Positions 1 through 13,242 of a stretch of DNA of 64,000 nucleotides are shown piece after piece. The notes under the pieces are model-generated. The model ran no database searches. It was given only the letters and a program-made list of their open reading frames with translations, and was not told where the DNA came from. Both the position numbers and the translations under genes were made by a program. Origin of the DNA: Siderastrea siderea (lineage: Eukaryota; Cnidaria; Anthozoa; Scleractinia; Rhizangiidae). How positions within the stretch are numbered: position 1 is the first letter of the stretch; each line of letters begins with the position of its first letter. The stretch is from positions 38,831,701-38,895,700 of the forward strand of contig OZ034969.1 of NCBI GenBank assembly GCA_964030785.1, in the 5' to 3' direction.

Positions 1-2891
1 TTTTGAGGCGGTTTCCCTTGGCGTTTTACGGGGGGGGAGGTGGTTTGCGAAGTGGATTGTAAGGTTTCTGATTGGCTAACTTGTATTTCGCAGCGGACAA
101 AAAGGACAGTTGCGTTTTGCCGGTGTGGGCTAGGAAGAGAAGGAATTGGTACTAGTATGATGATGCAATATTAGTTGATTGCACCATCAGTACATGATAG
201 TTCTTGTGAACGGAGAGAGATGAGTGTTTATTTGAGGCGAGAAGTTGATACGAAGGAATCGTCATTAATAAGGACATCAATTAATAAGGCAGGTGTTACG
301 AGTCTTTTTGCATTGAAAGAACGAAAATATCTGAATATTATCGACGGATTTGTGTAGTTTGCGTGTGGTGTTCGCTAAAGGCTACGAGCAGTCTCTCTTT
401 CCATTCAGAGATAGTGAAGGAAAACAAGCGAGTGAGCGCGAAATCGATTGCGGCTCGACAGGCGCTTTAGCTTTCAAAGACGTGGCGACTTTCGTCCCCG
501 CTCGCTTGTTTACTTTTGCAAGGGGATTCCCGGGTTAGCAAACCGGATTTAAACATCACGTCATGAGATATGCCTTGACGTGCCCCATACTCTGACGATC
601 TGCTCGAGCTCGTGTTTATCAAGCGTTATATTTTGATTCTACTGCTATGTTCACTGTTTGTATTTAAGATCTAGGCACAACAGTAAATACTTCGTCGTCC
701 CGGTGTGAGCATTCTCAGTTGTCGACGAATTTATATCGACATTCAACGTTTGAGTGAATTTGCGTTTTTCAGCACAAATAAAAGCGATAAGAAAGATAAG
801 CTGAGTCATCAGAGTTTAAACATTACGTCATTCAGTAACATTATAGTCAAAATATTGTGTCACACAATCACACTTTTCGTCACGCCGGTTCGTATAAATA
901 GAGGATCGCGCTAACATTTGTTAAACCTAGGGGTGGGAAGGGTCAGAATGGCCGGTTAAAATGCCCAACGGGCTTTCTTGTTTTGTTCTAGTAGGGTACG
1001 CTTGAACTTGCTTGCGACTGTAGAAAGTCTCATGATACGAACAGCTCTAGGCAGTAGTCGGAAGCTGGGAGGAGCCGCCGAACATTTGATTGACGGTTGC
1101 GAAAAGGGCATTTGTCGGTTGAGCTTTGTATTTTAGAGTCCGCATGTTATTGAAAGGCGCAGTAAAGTTTCTCCTGGGTGCCACTGCCTTATGAACGAAT
1201 ATAGATACCAACATATATCACAGACACCCGGCGAGGAATATTGTTTTCATCCGAAACAAACGCCTGTTCCACCATCAGAGATGGCAAAGGCAAAAACTGT
1301 AAACTGTGGGTTTCTATAAAAAGTCACTAGAGCATATTTTGCTAAAATGGATTTGACCAATAAATGATACGTTTCTCTGGACCGTTTCTTCCTTAAAGTA
1401 GTGAAACCTAAAAAGTTGCAGCGCGAAGATAGCGATAAAAAAGATTGCTAAGCCGAAAGGATCTAGGGTATTGGAACTTGGCGGTATTTAATTTTCTGAA
1501 GAATAGCAATAAATTTAATGAAAAAATAGCCATATTTTCGCCATGGGCTCTTGCCGAATAAAAACGTGTAAAGAATAAAAGATTCACGATCTCAACTTGA
1601 AAAAAGTTAATTATTTTTCCATTCATATAAACGGATTAACGTTTTTACCTCAGTAATACCAAAGTACTGCCAAATGGACCGACGAACTGTCTTTGGAATC
1701 TTGGATGGTGTGTTCCGCCGCAAGCTCTGCAAGAAGATAGATCAAGAAAAATATCCCATCGCTTTAATGCTTGTCTGCTATCCATGACCTCGATAAGAGG
1801 TTTTTCAATTAAAGGTAAGTTCTGCTCGGAAAACAGCTTTTAACTGATGCATTCCACCAGGTGCTGCGTTTTTACTTAGAAACGCTGAGGAAACAAACGC
1901 TCTAAGCACGAAAACGTGTCAAGCTGTGGGACTGTGCATTGAGTGCAATACTGAAATTTCTCAAAATTGTATTGTTCTTCATTGTTATGATATCAGAGAG
2001 AGCGCTAGAGCCACCGGCTGATCACGTACAAACGCTATAAGGGTGACACATGCGGTGTGACTTGCAACATAACACATTTTACTTTCTACAATAATTTTTT
2101 ATCTATTTTAAGTACACGCATATATACATCTATTTTTCATTTGTAGTGGCTTAGCCTTTGAATTAACGTAATGTTTAAAGCCTTAAGTTTTGTGAGTTTG
2201 GTTAGATTTTAATTGCTATAAAGTTATTGTTCACTTACACGCACTCTTGATGGCCACCCGTTGCCTGCTTTACCTATTTTGCCACTATTTTATCTGATTT
2301 TATGCTTTTGTCCTTTTTTCGAGTTGTAGAGCATCGAGGACGATGCAGAATTTAACAAGGAGGGGTATGTTAGGAAGTTTAAAAGGAATCATTTTTATTA
2401 GAACGTTTTTTACTAGTCTTAATTAAGGGTTTACGCTGAAAAGTATTTCTTGTTTACAGTTTGTTCGTAGTTTAAGGTCATTCAAGGTTTAAGCTAGTCC
2501 ACAGGGGCATTTCCTTAGTTTTCGAGCAGTACTGTCTACTGAAAGGATTTGTTGAATTTATGTGTGATAGCGGAGCTCCGCGCGGCGAAGCCGCGCCTGC
2601 GGAGCCCCATACTCATACTAAGAGGCTTGCTGGTAAATTTTCATGGTCATGGCAAGCGGAATGGATCGCGGACGCGAGCGCCGTACGACTGTCGCATTTC
2701 ATGACTTTCTTACATAACGCAAATTTCTCCCAGCTTCCAGCCAATGGCGTGTGAGGAATCGCGTAAGTCTTTTGACGTGGCAAACTAAAGGTTGGCGTAA
2801 TCAGCTTTGCAATTTTGTCTTGACTTTTTATGTTAAGTCCATTTATCTTCCATTAAACGTTTTAATATTCAACTAATATACCGAGAAAAAT
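1..2891. other. No gene recognised
   Basis: No open frame here has a recognisable domain, and I see no tRNA or rRNA. AT-rich stretches alternate with short GC-rich patches. One patch at 2567-2605 is a small palindrome-like GC block (GGAGCTCCGCGCGGCGAAGC core) resembling the GGAGCTCGCGGAGC block at 18645-18658, so it is probably part of a dispersed repeat. Confidence 0.5.
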
Positions 2892-3397
2892 ATGACGACA
2901 GAAGAGCAGAGACGAAGAAAAAGAGAAAGAGACAGAGAACGACAACGGGAAAGGAGGAGAAACGCTAGTGAAGAACAGCGTTAAGTAGAGAGGGAACGAA
3001 ATCGCGAAAGGCGAAGGAACAGTACTGACGAATATCTTGCCGGAGAACCAGAAAGGCAACGAGAAATAAGACGGAACGGTACTGAAGAACAACGCCAAAG
3101 GGAAACTGAGAGACGGCGACAGAGAGCTGAAATTAGTCAGGTACATTTTGCTTGATTGTAAATTTGTAATCTATATTAGCCTGAATTTCAGCCGTCTCCT
3201 CAGGCTAAATCTATATGTGATTGGAGAAAATTTTGCACGACCGAATAATCTACATCTTACGCATCTTACGTTTTTGTATTTTGTTCTACAGATGAACAAA
3301 GGGAAAAAAATTAAATCGCAATAGACACAGAGAACGGAGAAGAAATTTACGCCAAGAACAGCTTGAAGTTAGAAGGTGTTCAGGTAAAATCAAATTC
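2892..3397 (+). pseudogene. Decayed Arg/Glu-rich repeat exons, possibly from a Helitron-type element
   Basis: An ATG at 2892 opens a frame of highly charged repeats (RERERQRERRR-type units with repeated N-(A/S/G)-(S/T)-x-E blocks). It is broken by an in-frame TAA at 2982-2984 and stays open to an AG/GTACAT donor-like site near 3140. A second stretch of the same flavour follows after about 3290 (NRHRERRRNLRQEQ) and ends at a CAG/GTAAAA donor-like site near 3383. Such repeats are known at the N-termini of Helitron-encoded helicase proteins in many animals. That assignment is inference, because no helicase or Rep domain is present. The stop codon shows the copy is dead. Confidence 0.35.
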
Positions 3398-3749
3398 CGT
3401 GCTTTAGCAAAGTTTGTCTGACCAAAAAAATGCACTATGTAACAAAAGGAAACTTTTTGTCAAAACTTAAGCCTCACCCTTTATGTTGTAAAAAAGTGAA
3501 AAAAGAGGGAAAAAATTGAGGAAAACATCACAATTTTAGCGGGGAGTACAAAGGGGGTAATTTGTCATAATGGTATCATATTGCAGTCACAAAATGGCCG
3601 CGCAATACGTTCATGTACCTTTTCATGTATCTTTTCAACGTTAGAAATGGAAAGATAGGCTAAAGAAACTCCACTGCCTACAAAGCGGAATATAAATATC
3701 TTAGAGAGGAGAAACTCGGATTGCTTTGGGGAGATGCTTTGATCCTGCG

Positions 3750-5326
3750 TGGGGTTGGCAATGGGTCCCAATGGGGTTAGCAAGTGTCACCAATGCCTTC
3801 CCCCTAACTGCTGGGAAACGCCCTTCTGCAACACACAGCCTCTACCAGCGAAGCCATATGCCGCACGTCCTCGTCTCGTAACCCCTGGTAATGCTTTAAG
3901 CAGCTGAACAGCAGTGGCGAAAGGCGAGTATCCGGCGCCTTTAACTAACTGGAATCTGTGACTTTGGGAAGGAAAACCCCGACAGAAGAACCCTGGCCCT
4001 CCTGGTTGGGGGTTGAGCGTGGGGCTAATCACCTCACCCCATAAAACCAGCTCGATTATGGAAACCGCAAGCTCAGTGATTAATGGTTATAATGGGTGCA
4101 GTACAACGACTTGCCGGACCCCCGACGATGTATTCATCAGTTGGATCGACGGAGCTGTGACGACTACGGGTGAAATCCGAAAGGAAGCCCATATTCCGAA
4201 TAAGTCGCTGGCTGACCCAAAGACGAAAGTCAAAGTGGGATGCTGGAATGTGAGAACAATGTTCTCAGTCGGTAAGACAGCTCAGATAACAACAGAGATG
4301 GATCGTTACGGTATTGGTATTTTGGGAGTTAATGAATGCCGGTGGTCAGGCTTTGGACGACTGAAGACACAAACGGGTGAGACCATCATTTACTCGGGCA
4401 GGGACGACAATGCACATCAGAGTGGTGTTGCAATAATTATGTCTAAGGAGGTTGCACCATGTTTAGACAGCTGGAGGCCAATAAATGACCGCATGATAAT
4501 AGCCCGCTTCTACTCACGGTTTATTAAGACCACAATCATCCAGGTGTATGCCCCGACTAATGGAAGAAGAAGAGAAGGACAACTTCTACGAGCAATTGCA
4601 AAAGATTGTGGATGCGACAAGGAGGCATGATATGCTTTTGATTCTGGGCGACTGGAATGCAAAAGTTGGCCAACAGCAAGTTAGAGAGGAAGGCATTGTG
4701 GGAGAGTATGGCTTACAAGGAGAAAGAAATGACAACGGAGAGCGGTTCGTAGCTTTTTGCGCACTGAACAACCTGCAATTGTATCAACTATGTTCCCACA
4801 TAAGGACATACATAGATACACATGGACCTCACCAAATGGCCAATACCGCAATCAGATTGACCCTGTGGTCATTCGGTCCAACTTTAAGCGATCCGTGCAG
4901 GATGTCAGGGCATATAGAGGTGCAGATGTTGCTAGCGACCACAACCTAGTGATTGCGAAGACACTGCTAAAGCTTAACAGAACTGGCAAAAAGGTACATG
5001 TTGTTAAGAGGTATGACACAAGTAAGCTGAACATGCCTGAAACCAGGAAAAAGTTTCAATTGGAACTAAGAAACAGGTTCAGCTGCTTAGCAATTGATGA
5101 TGATGAGGAGGAGGAGGAAGGGGAGGAGGGAAATGGGCAGGAGAGTGTGGCAGTACTCGAAAGCAGGGTAGAGAGTAAGTGGATAGGGATTAAAAATGCT
5201 TTCTGCGAAACAGCTAAGGAAGTACTAGGCTACAGGACAAAGAGCAGCAAGAGTTGGATCAGCTCCGACAGCTGGAAGGGGATTGAGGAAAGGAGACAGC
5301 TAAAACGAAGAGTACTGATTTCTTTT
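3750..5326 (+). mobile_element. RTE-like LINE, endonuclease portion only, frameshifted
   Basis: Three overlapping frames (4013-4630, about 4548-4790, 4757-5326) together spell an apurinic-endonuclease-like domain. Visible motifs in order are CWNVRT, NECRW (catalytic Glu), VYAPTN, LGDWNAKVG (Asp-x-Asn) and ASDHNLV (Ser-Asp-His). This is the endonuclease-reverse transcriptase family often mis-named craniofacial development protein 2-like. Two frame changes, near 4590 and 4780, break it. The linker to the reverse transcriptase (VLGYR...SSDSW...) stops at about 5325, where the neighbouring repeat array begins. The reverse transcriptase is absent. The upstream boundary is uncertain; 3750-4012 looks like its 5' leader. 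Confidence 0.75.
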
Positions 5327-6892
5327 TGACCCATTTTCGAAAAAGAGAACAGATTATACTTGCTAGCAATTATACCAACAACCCTACGGGCTCTCAAGGC
5401 ATTTAACAGCGCAAAAGTTAACATATTGCTAAGTAGCGCTTAAAAGTGGACTGATACACTGCAAGAAGACGAAAACAAGGCCCATTAAATAAAAAGCTGT
5501 TTTAGGATTGAAGAGGATTGAAGGAATTAACTTGGTTGCTTTCACACTACACTCTTAACTAAGACTTTGGAGCTGCTAAATTCTAACTGTGTGAGAGGAC
5601 GTCTCCAAAGTTTAAGGAAAGGACGAGTAAATAATACGCTAATATCTTGCTTAGACGGCGTTCTAATCTAAATCAGTGTCCTCCATTCTAAAGCCCTTTT
5701 CATGGGCTGAATATTTATATGCAACTTATCAACAGAATGAAATGTATGTTGCAGCAACAGCCTTTGTAAATAAGAATTAAGAATTAAAGAATTAAGAATT
5801 TGTAAATAAGAATTAAGAAAAAGCAGTGTTTTTCAAGCTTAGGAAACTACTTACCTCCGAACCTACGCCCCCTTGGACTACGCAACTGGAAGACTTTGTG
5901 TTATTGAATCAACACAGCATTGTTAACATTGTGGAGTGGGGTACTTTAATATTCATGTTTTGTTAAAGAGCGCAGAACAGGCCAAACCGTACACCCAACA
6001 TCACACCAATCAAACAAAATTAGATTAATTCGGTCGGGGAAAGTTTGCTTCTCGGTCGATAATAGCAGACTCAATCTTTGGTAGATTTAACTAACTTTAC
6101 TCAAGAAAAAGCTTTCTAAAACTGGTATAACCGCTATTTTCCCCCTACATTTGTAAGAGTAAGGCGCTGTATCAGTTAGGACACCATTTCGGCGTAAAAG
6201 CCTTTGCACCGAAAATCATGATGCATTCATGATCCATGTTTGAATTTAAACTAAGACGAACAGAAAGAGGTCACCTTTTTCACACCAGAGCTGGGACATA
6301 GCCGGACTTAGATAGCAGCCTTTTCAGTTGAAACCTGACTAAAATACGAACAAAGATTGCTAAACTGAGTTAATTCTCTCACCAATAAGAATCATCCTCA
6401 AATTGATTGCGTGAAGAAAAAAAACATATTTGGTAACAATTATACCTACGACCCTACGGGCTCTCAAGCCATTTAAAAGGTTAACATATTGCTAGGGAGT
6501 GGTTAAATTTTATTTAAAAAACTGTGAGAGGATGAAACAAGGCCCGCTAATGAAAAGTTGTTTCAAGTTTGTATGAATTACGAACTTGGTAACCTTCACA
6601 CTATACTCTCAACTAAGACTAGGGTGCTGCTGAGTTTTGCTTTTCAAAATAACCGTGTGTAAAGATGTTTACGAATTAGGCTTAAGGGAATGACAAGTAA
6701 AAGATATGCTAATATCTTGCTTACACAAGACACAAAGGGACGGACCACGGGTTTACAGGGTGAATACTTATGCAATTCACCGACGCGAAGAAGTGTGCGT
6801 TTCAGCGACAGGCTTGTATGGTAGAGCTTACGAAAACTCGAAAGCAAAATAGTGAGAAAATTGCTGTTTTCTTTACAGGAGGCCCACAAGCT

Positions 6893-6904
6893 AGGACATA
6901 CAAG
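6893..6904. repeat. Left target-site duplication of LINE insertion
   Basis: AGGACATACAAG here matches AGGACGTACAAG at 8442-8453 with one mismatch. The undisturbed array copy at 17762-17773 reads AGGACGTACAAG continuously, so it gives the empty-site sequence. Confidence 0.85.
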
Positions 6905-8441
6905 CTTGTCATTAAGGAAATCAACTCCCTGTTATACGACTTCCTTTGTGATGGTAAAAGTGATAAAATCAAAAGGACAGAAATGATTAACAGCTATAGT
7001 AAAGGAGGATTAAAAATGATTGACATTCAAAGCTTTAACCAATCATTGAAAATGAAATGGATAAAAGGCTATCTCGACGATGATAATCAGGCAAAATGGA
7101 AGTCTTTTTTCAATTATTATCTTGAAAGGCACGGTGGCAATTTAGTGTTTTCGAGCAACCTAAAATGGCAAGATGTTCCACTGCTCAATTTAACAGATCC
7201 ATTCCTGACAGAGATTATAGAATACTGGAGTACTTTAAATTACAGTGACAAGAACCTAGACTTCTTTTCCACCCAGATCTGGCATAACTCCCTCATAAGA
7301 ATAGAGAACAGACCGTTCTTCTATAAATCGTGGTTTAATGCAGGAGTGAAGGAAATCAGAGACTTGCTTGTTGCTGAGCAGAACTTCATAAGCTACAATG
7401 CTTTTACCGCTCAGTACAACTTTAAGACTAACTACCTAGAGTATTATAAAGTCGTGTCAGCATTAAAACACTTTAGAAAAAAGTGTTCTTCAAACCTAAA
7501 TAACGCTACTCGAAAATATGTAAGTCTTCTATCATCCTCCAATGTCTGCAAAAAGTTTTACGAATGTATCATTGAAAAAAAATCATCAACCCCTATAAAA
7601 AGCCAGGAAAAATGGCTTTCGGAAGATGCTGTAATTGGAAATTTGGAAGTAAATTAGGAAAACACCTATCGTTTGCCCTTTCTATGTACAACGGAAACTA
7701 AACTAAGAGTAGACTACACAGACGGGTAGCTACAAACGACTTTCTTCATAAGATAGGGCTGAAAGAGGTTGACTTCTGTTCTTTTTGTAATGACTCCACT
7801 GAAACTCTTATGCATTTATTTTGGTACTGCAACTATACCCAGACTTTTTGGAAAAACGCCTTCCAGTGGATTTCTCAGAATCCTACCCTGACGAACATCT
7901 CCTTCTCTCCTACCCTTTGTCTTGGCTTAACTGATAGTATATCTGATTTACTTTTTCAGTACTTTCTTCTTATTGCTAGACACTATATATACACCTGTAG
8001 AATAAGAAAGACTCTCCCTACATTACAGGTATACATACAACTTATTATGAACTCCATGGAAATTGAAAAACAGATAGCTCTTGACAACAACAATATAGCA
8101 TTTTAAGAAGAAGTGGGCCTCTTTTAAATACTGCCCCTCAGAGGAATAATTAATCCGCTTTTTTTTTACAAAAAGTAAACAAGGGTCGCGAGGATGCTGA
8201 GAGCCGGGGCAAGGACACCCAGCGGGACATGTTACTTTTTTTTTGCTTAAGACCAGTATGTTTATGTAATGTACGTACTTTTTTCTTTTCCTTTGTTTTC
8301 TGTTTCGAACTTGTATTAACTTGTTATTTGTAAGTTCATATTATTAATTAATATATAATTGTTAATTTAGTGTTAAAGGCAGATAAGCATTGTAAATTTG
8401 TGTTGTCTTTGTTCAATAAAGTGTTGTAATAAAAAAAAAAA
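6905..8441 (+). mobile_element. 5'-truncated LINE (L1/Tx1-like), 3' end with poly(A)
   Basis: A 1.5-kb insertion carries the C-terminal end of a non-LTR reverse transcriptase. The frame to 7657 contains the post-RT signature KIKRTEM...SKGGLKMIDI, and 7810-8106 carries the zinc-knuckle-type MHLFWYC motif. The two are separated by stops and a frame change, so it is dead. An AATAAA signal at about 8415 precedes an A-run ending at 8442. 5' truncation, poly(A) and near-perfect 12-bp duplications are the hallmarks of target-primed reverse transcription. The first part of the long frame (6770-6904) belongs to the host repeat, not the LINE. A related fragment lies at 41838-42457 on the other strand. 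Confidence 0.88.
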
Positions 8442-8453
8442 AGGACGTACAAG
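8442..8453. repeat. Right target-site duplication of LINE insertion
   Basis: AGGACGTACAAG directly follows the poly(A) tail and pairs with the copy at 6893-6904. Confidence 0.85.
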
Positions 8454-9639
8454 CTAACTTTGCTAACATGACTTAGCCGCATGTCATTAAAGTCGGTTAT
8501 TAGCAGAAAGGATTGAAAGAAGACTTAGAGAAAGGGAAAAACCATTCTTGCTGTCAATTTACCTGCATTTAAATTACGCCTCTTGAGGTCGTGAACCTGA
8601 TTTAAGGTCAAGGACAGCGTAAGGCAATTGCAAGATGACTGCTAAATTCAATTTCGTGATGTAACCAGATGCACAGATGGACAGATGAGCACGTGAGTAT
8701 ATGTAGTTTTGTCAAACGCGCTACATTTAAAACAGAATGAATCGCTTGACCCTTTTTAAAGAATCATCTAAAACATAGTTTTATAATTTGAAGCAGACTG
8801 TGCAAGAAGTTAAACAAACTGACATTATCAACCTGCGGTAAAAGAAAATAACATTTGTTTCAAGACCGAGATGGCAGTGGGAGGACACTCAAGAGGCAGC
8901 TGTATTCTTGAAATTCTCAACAATGACAGATATTTCTTTTTAAATTCTCTCGATTGTGCCTCGATTACCCTCAGCTATTTTGGAGGTTAACATAGATGTA
9001 TATCTGTTCTTTTATATGAAATAAATATTTGTTGTTGTTGTTGTTAATTTTCTGCCCATAAAAAACCCAGCTGCGCAAAGTTAAAAGCACACTGTAGCAG
9101 ATTAACTCTGTTAATCTAGCTAAGCCAAAAGTTCAACATAAAATCAGTTGATTTGGTTCTAGCTTTTAGCCCTGTATAGATGAAATCCCCGTGTGTGGAC
9201 TTTTGGATAACAAAGGACTGAAAACCAAAATTTTGGAAGTTTGTCCAATGGTAGATTTGATCCACAACTGACACTAAAGATTGTTCTTCTGTACAAGTTG
9301 TTGTAAGATAAGAGCAGTGTCTTCAAATCTGTTCCGCTCGATTACCAACTGTTAGACCTTGGGTCATTGACCAGCATACATCATTAACATTGCCAATTTG
9401 GCAACTTTAATATTTATTTACAAAGAGCGCAGGCCAGGCCAAACTGTAGACCCAACATCACGCACATTAAACGAAGTAGATAAATTCGGTCGGGGAAATT
9501 TTGTTCGCTGTCGAAACCACAGACTCATTTTTTGGTGGATTTAACCGATTTTACTAAAAGGAAATTTGCTAAAACTGGTTTAAGCACTGTTTCCCCCCTA
9601 CAATTGTAATAGTAACGTACTGTATCCAGGGTAGTTACG

Positions 9640-9895
9640 AAGTTTTTTTTTTTTTTTTTTCATCGCTGATCCCATTTTCAGTGTACACAAATTTCTGATC
9701 CTTGATTCCAAAAGCGTGATTAATTTTCGTCCCTGATCCCACAAGTATGGTACAGCCTAATACCTGATCCCTAAAAATGCTGCTGATCCCGATCCCATGG
9801 TCTGTGATCCCTGATCCCAGGGCTGTGGTCCTAGATCCCAGGGCTGTGATCTCAGATACCATCCCTTTTATCCCTGATCCCACAAACCTCGTTAC
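9640..9895. repeat. GATCCC-rich degenerate short tandem repeat
   Basis: About ten copies of (C)TGATCCC or close variants lie in 250 bp with irregular spacing, preceded by a 16-base T-run. The tract interrupts a unit of the 1.9-kb array: the array sequence before it (near 9620) resumes near 9900 at 'cacttaggagaccg'. The short ORFs crossing it on both strands are low-complexity artefacts. Confidence 0.7.
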
Positions 9896-11508
9896 GACCC
9901 TTCTGTATCACTTAGGAGACCGTTTCGGCGAAAAAGCTTTTGCATCGAAAATATTATTCATTCAAGACCCATTTCGTCAACATGTGGTAAGAGAAGACAA
10001 CATTTATTTACCAAGAACGGAATGACCGTTGATTTGTGAGGACGATCCAGAGGCAGTAAATTCTTAGGTAATGTCTTCCAAATATTCCTTTTTTCGATTC
10101 GCTCGATTATGCCTCGATTAGCCTCAACTATTTTGCCGGTTAGCATAGATTTATATCTTTTTATTTCTTAAATGAAATAAAAGGTCGTTGTTGTTGTTTT
10201 TGGTGTTTTTGTTTCGTGAAAAATACCAGTTGCACAAAGTTGAAAGCATACTCACGGTAGCAGATCAAGTCTGTTAATCAAAGAGTTCGATCTTTATAAA
10301 TCAGTTAATTTGGGTGTGCTAGTTCCTTTAGATATTTTTCAAACCCAAATTTGTTGAAAATGATTTGTTTAATGCCAGAGTTGAACACCTCAATTCATAT
10401 TAAATACTGTTTTACTTTACAATTTCCTGCAAAGAAAAAGCAGTGTTTCTGAAGCTGAGGAAACCACTTACCTCCAAATCTACGTTCCCGTGGACTACGC
10501 AACTGGCAGACTTTGTGTTATTGAATCAACATAGCATAGTTAACATTGTGGAGTGGACGTACTTTAATATTCATGTTTTGTTAAAGAGCGCAGAACAGGC
10601 CAAACCGTACACCCAACATCCCGCCAATCAAACAAAATTAAATTAATTCGGTTGGGGAAAGTTTGCTTCTCTGTCGATAACAACAGACTCAGTCTTTGGT
10701 AGATTTAACTGACTTTACTCAAAAGAAGCTTGCTAAAACTGGTTTCATCGCTGTTTTCCCCCTACAATTGTAATAGCAATGCACCGTGTTACTTAGGAGG
10801 CCGCTTTGGCGTAATAGCTTTTGCATCGAAAATATGATGTATTTGTGATCCTTGTTTGATTTTAAACTACGACGAGTCGAATAGAAAGAGCTTAGCTGTT
10901 TCACACCAGAGCTCAGTGGGACCCTTAACGAACTGAAGAAAACTTAGTGGAAAGCTGTTTGGCGCTTGGTTTATTTTTCACTTGCAAACTTTTCAGGTCT
11001 TTTCGATGCACAGCCGTACTTACATCGCCATACTTTTTAATTGAAACCTGACTAAATTACAACCAAAGACAGTTAAAATTAATTCTCTCACTGACTAGAA
11101 TCGTTCTTAAACAATTGTGTGAGAACAAACGTACTCGGTAGTAATTATAGCTACAACGCTACGGGCTCTCAAGCCATTTAACAATGCAAAGGTTAACATA
11201 TTGCTAGGGAGCGGTTGAATTTTAACTGAAAAACTGTGAGAGGATGAAACAAGGCCCGCTAATGAAAAGTTGTTTCAAGTTTATAAGAATTAACTTGGTT
11301 GCCTTCACACTCTCAACTAAGATTAGGGTGCTGCTGAGTTTTGCTTGGCAAAATAACTGTGTGTAAAGACGGGTCCGTATTAGGCTTAAGGTGGCCCGCG
11401 GCCATTTCAGTAAAGCGTTAACCGATTTCAGTAATTTTTGGTATTCTAAACAAAGAATGTCCGAATTCTACAAAATTTGTAGTTTTAGGGCAAACAAGAT
11501 TAACGATC

Positions 11509-11657
11509 AGGCCCCAGTTGTTCAAAAGTTGGATAGCGCTATCCACCGAATAAATCTCTATCCAGTGGATAACGCAGTTGGTTTCCCTAACGCTTATCCA
11601 CTGGATAGTGATTTCTCCGGTGGATAGCGCTATCCAACTTTTGAACAACTGGGGCCT
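11509..11657. mobile_element. Nested-palindrome MITE
   Basis: A 149-bp sequence whose ends are inverted copies: AGGCCCCAGTTGTTCAAAAG at the left and its complement CTTTTGAACAACTGGGGCCT at the right. The match continues through the GTTGGATAGCGCTATCCACCG block, about 40 bp per arm. A second inverted pair built on TATCCAGTGGATA / TATCCACTGGATA lies inside. No coding capacity. It is a non-autonomous element; I could not define a target duplication. Confidence 0.8.
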
Positions 11658-12849
11658 GGAGATACAAGCAAAATTTTAGGTCTTCCGAGTCGGTTTGTGA
11701 ATTTCGTAAGGGTATAAAATACTGGAATTCCAGGTGGGTTTGGTGTTTTTTCTGTCATTTCGTTAATTTGCCGTTCATTGTCAAGCTTTTTAACCAATCG
11801 TTATACTTTGCGGAATGTCTCTTCAACCATAGCTTCTGCAAGAGGGCCTGTAGTTTTCCATGTTGTCTAATTTAATTCTCCCCTATTTTTCCTTGTCATC
11901 TAGGATCATGAACACAGATGTAGTCCCTTTGTCAGCTTTCCTGATGTTAATTTCTGTTAAGTCACTTCGTTTGTGTTCTGCTGATGCAGATTATTTTTTT
12001 GGCTTTGTAATGTTTACTTCAGCTGTGAGGACGATTTACCCTTTCTATATAGCTTTCTAAAACAACATATTGCTGTACTGGTGGTTCCCAATGTGATTAA
12101 AGAAGGAAAGGATGTGGTTCATTAGCTTCCACGTAAAATATGTACCGTAGGCGCATTCACCTTCCAAACTGATTAAAGTGCAGGAACAGGCCTGACTCCT
12201 TTCATCAGTGGGAAGTGGTAACCTTCTCGATGTTTTACATTCGGTGTTAAAATTCATGTACTGTATTTTAAAGGTCAGTAAACTATTAGATAAAAATTAA
12301 TATATTTGTTCAAAGATTTTTTCAGAAATCCTTTATAATTTGATTTATAATGGAGGCCTACTTTTCCAACCCCATCCACACACACAAAAAAATTCATGCA
12401 GAATGTTATGGGGAGAAAAAATATTTTGCAAGCACATACCCCAAGGAAAAAATCATTCAAATCACCCCCCCCCCCCCTCCCCCCAGAAGTTAAATGGTTG
12501 ACCCCTAAAGTGATATGGAACAGATATTACAGGGTGTACGACAATAGTGTTCATTGTCTTTTGGTTCTCGGGTGGTCCAGTCCAGTTTTGTTTTTCCTGG
12601 CGTAGAATGACTGGGGGACTGGTTCTGTGGTTGAATAAGTGGACTTGTTTCTCTTGGAGCAAAGTGTTCAAAGCTGTGGCTGAAGTGATGACACTGGGTA
12701 TCTTGGCGTTTTTTTAGACGCACAGACGCGAGAAGAAGCGTAAACTTTTTCAGACTGTTTGTTTATTTTTGCCCACAAATTATTATTTCCAAACATCCCT
12801 TTTCTCATTGCTTGTTTATATATTTATCCACTTATAGAGTTTAACAATG

Positions 12850-13242
12850 TTAAAAGTTTGAATTCTTTGTCTTGGTCTTTTCGACAGGATCATCGTAATT
12901 CTCATCATCCAGCGTATTCTCGTCCCAGTCCTTTATTGTCGTATCGGCCTGGCGGTAATCGTCACTGGTTTCCCTGTGCAGCTTTTTAGAACGACGACGA
13001 CGCCAAGCGTCACTGCAAGAAAGGAAAAATTGCGGTATCTTATACTCTGGGATTAACACGAAAAGCCGGACCCCTGACTCACGACCGTACAAGCATGGTG
13101 AATAGAAGAGAAAGGTGGTCTGGATGGGGCATCTTACATAGGCTGTAGATGGATGACGCAGCATTTCAGGAGAAAGCCTGCATGGAACTTGGTTTACAAG
13201 TGCAATTGCTATTTGTATTGAGATAAGGGCCAACAACCCCAT
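12850..13242 (-). CDS. Possible small secreted protein, unknown
   Basis: A 130-codon frame starts with an ATG at 13242 and a hydrophobic N-terminus (MGLLALISIQIAIAL) that reads as a signal peptide, then four Cys (in PC, RC, PC and SC contexts). A basic WRRRRSKK cluster that could be a proprotein-convertase site and an acidic tail (DENTLDDENYDD) follow. I recognise no family. It sits in the non-array segment between repeat units. No TATA box or splice context supports it strongly, so it may be a chance ORF or one exon of a gene. Confidence 0.25.
   Translation of the reverse strand: MGLLALISIQIAIALVNQVPCRLSPEMLRHPSTAYVRCPIQTTFLFYSPCLYGRESGVRLFVLIPEYKIPQFFLSCSDAWRRRRSKKLHRETSDDYRQADTTIKDWDENTLDDENYDDPVEKTKTKNSNF

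Noticed and set aside
2862..3146. Minus-strand Ser/Phe-rich ORF
   Set aside because: It is the antisense of the Arg/Glu-repeat exon and has no independent support.
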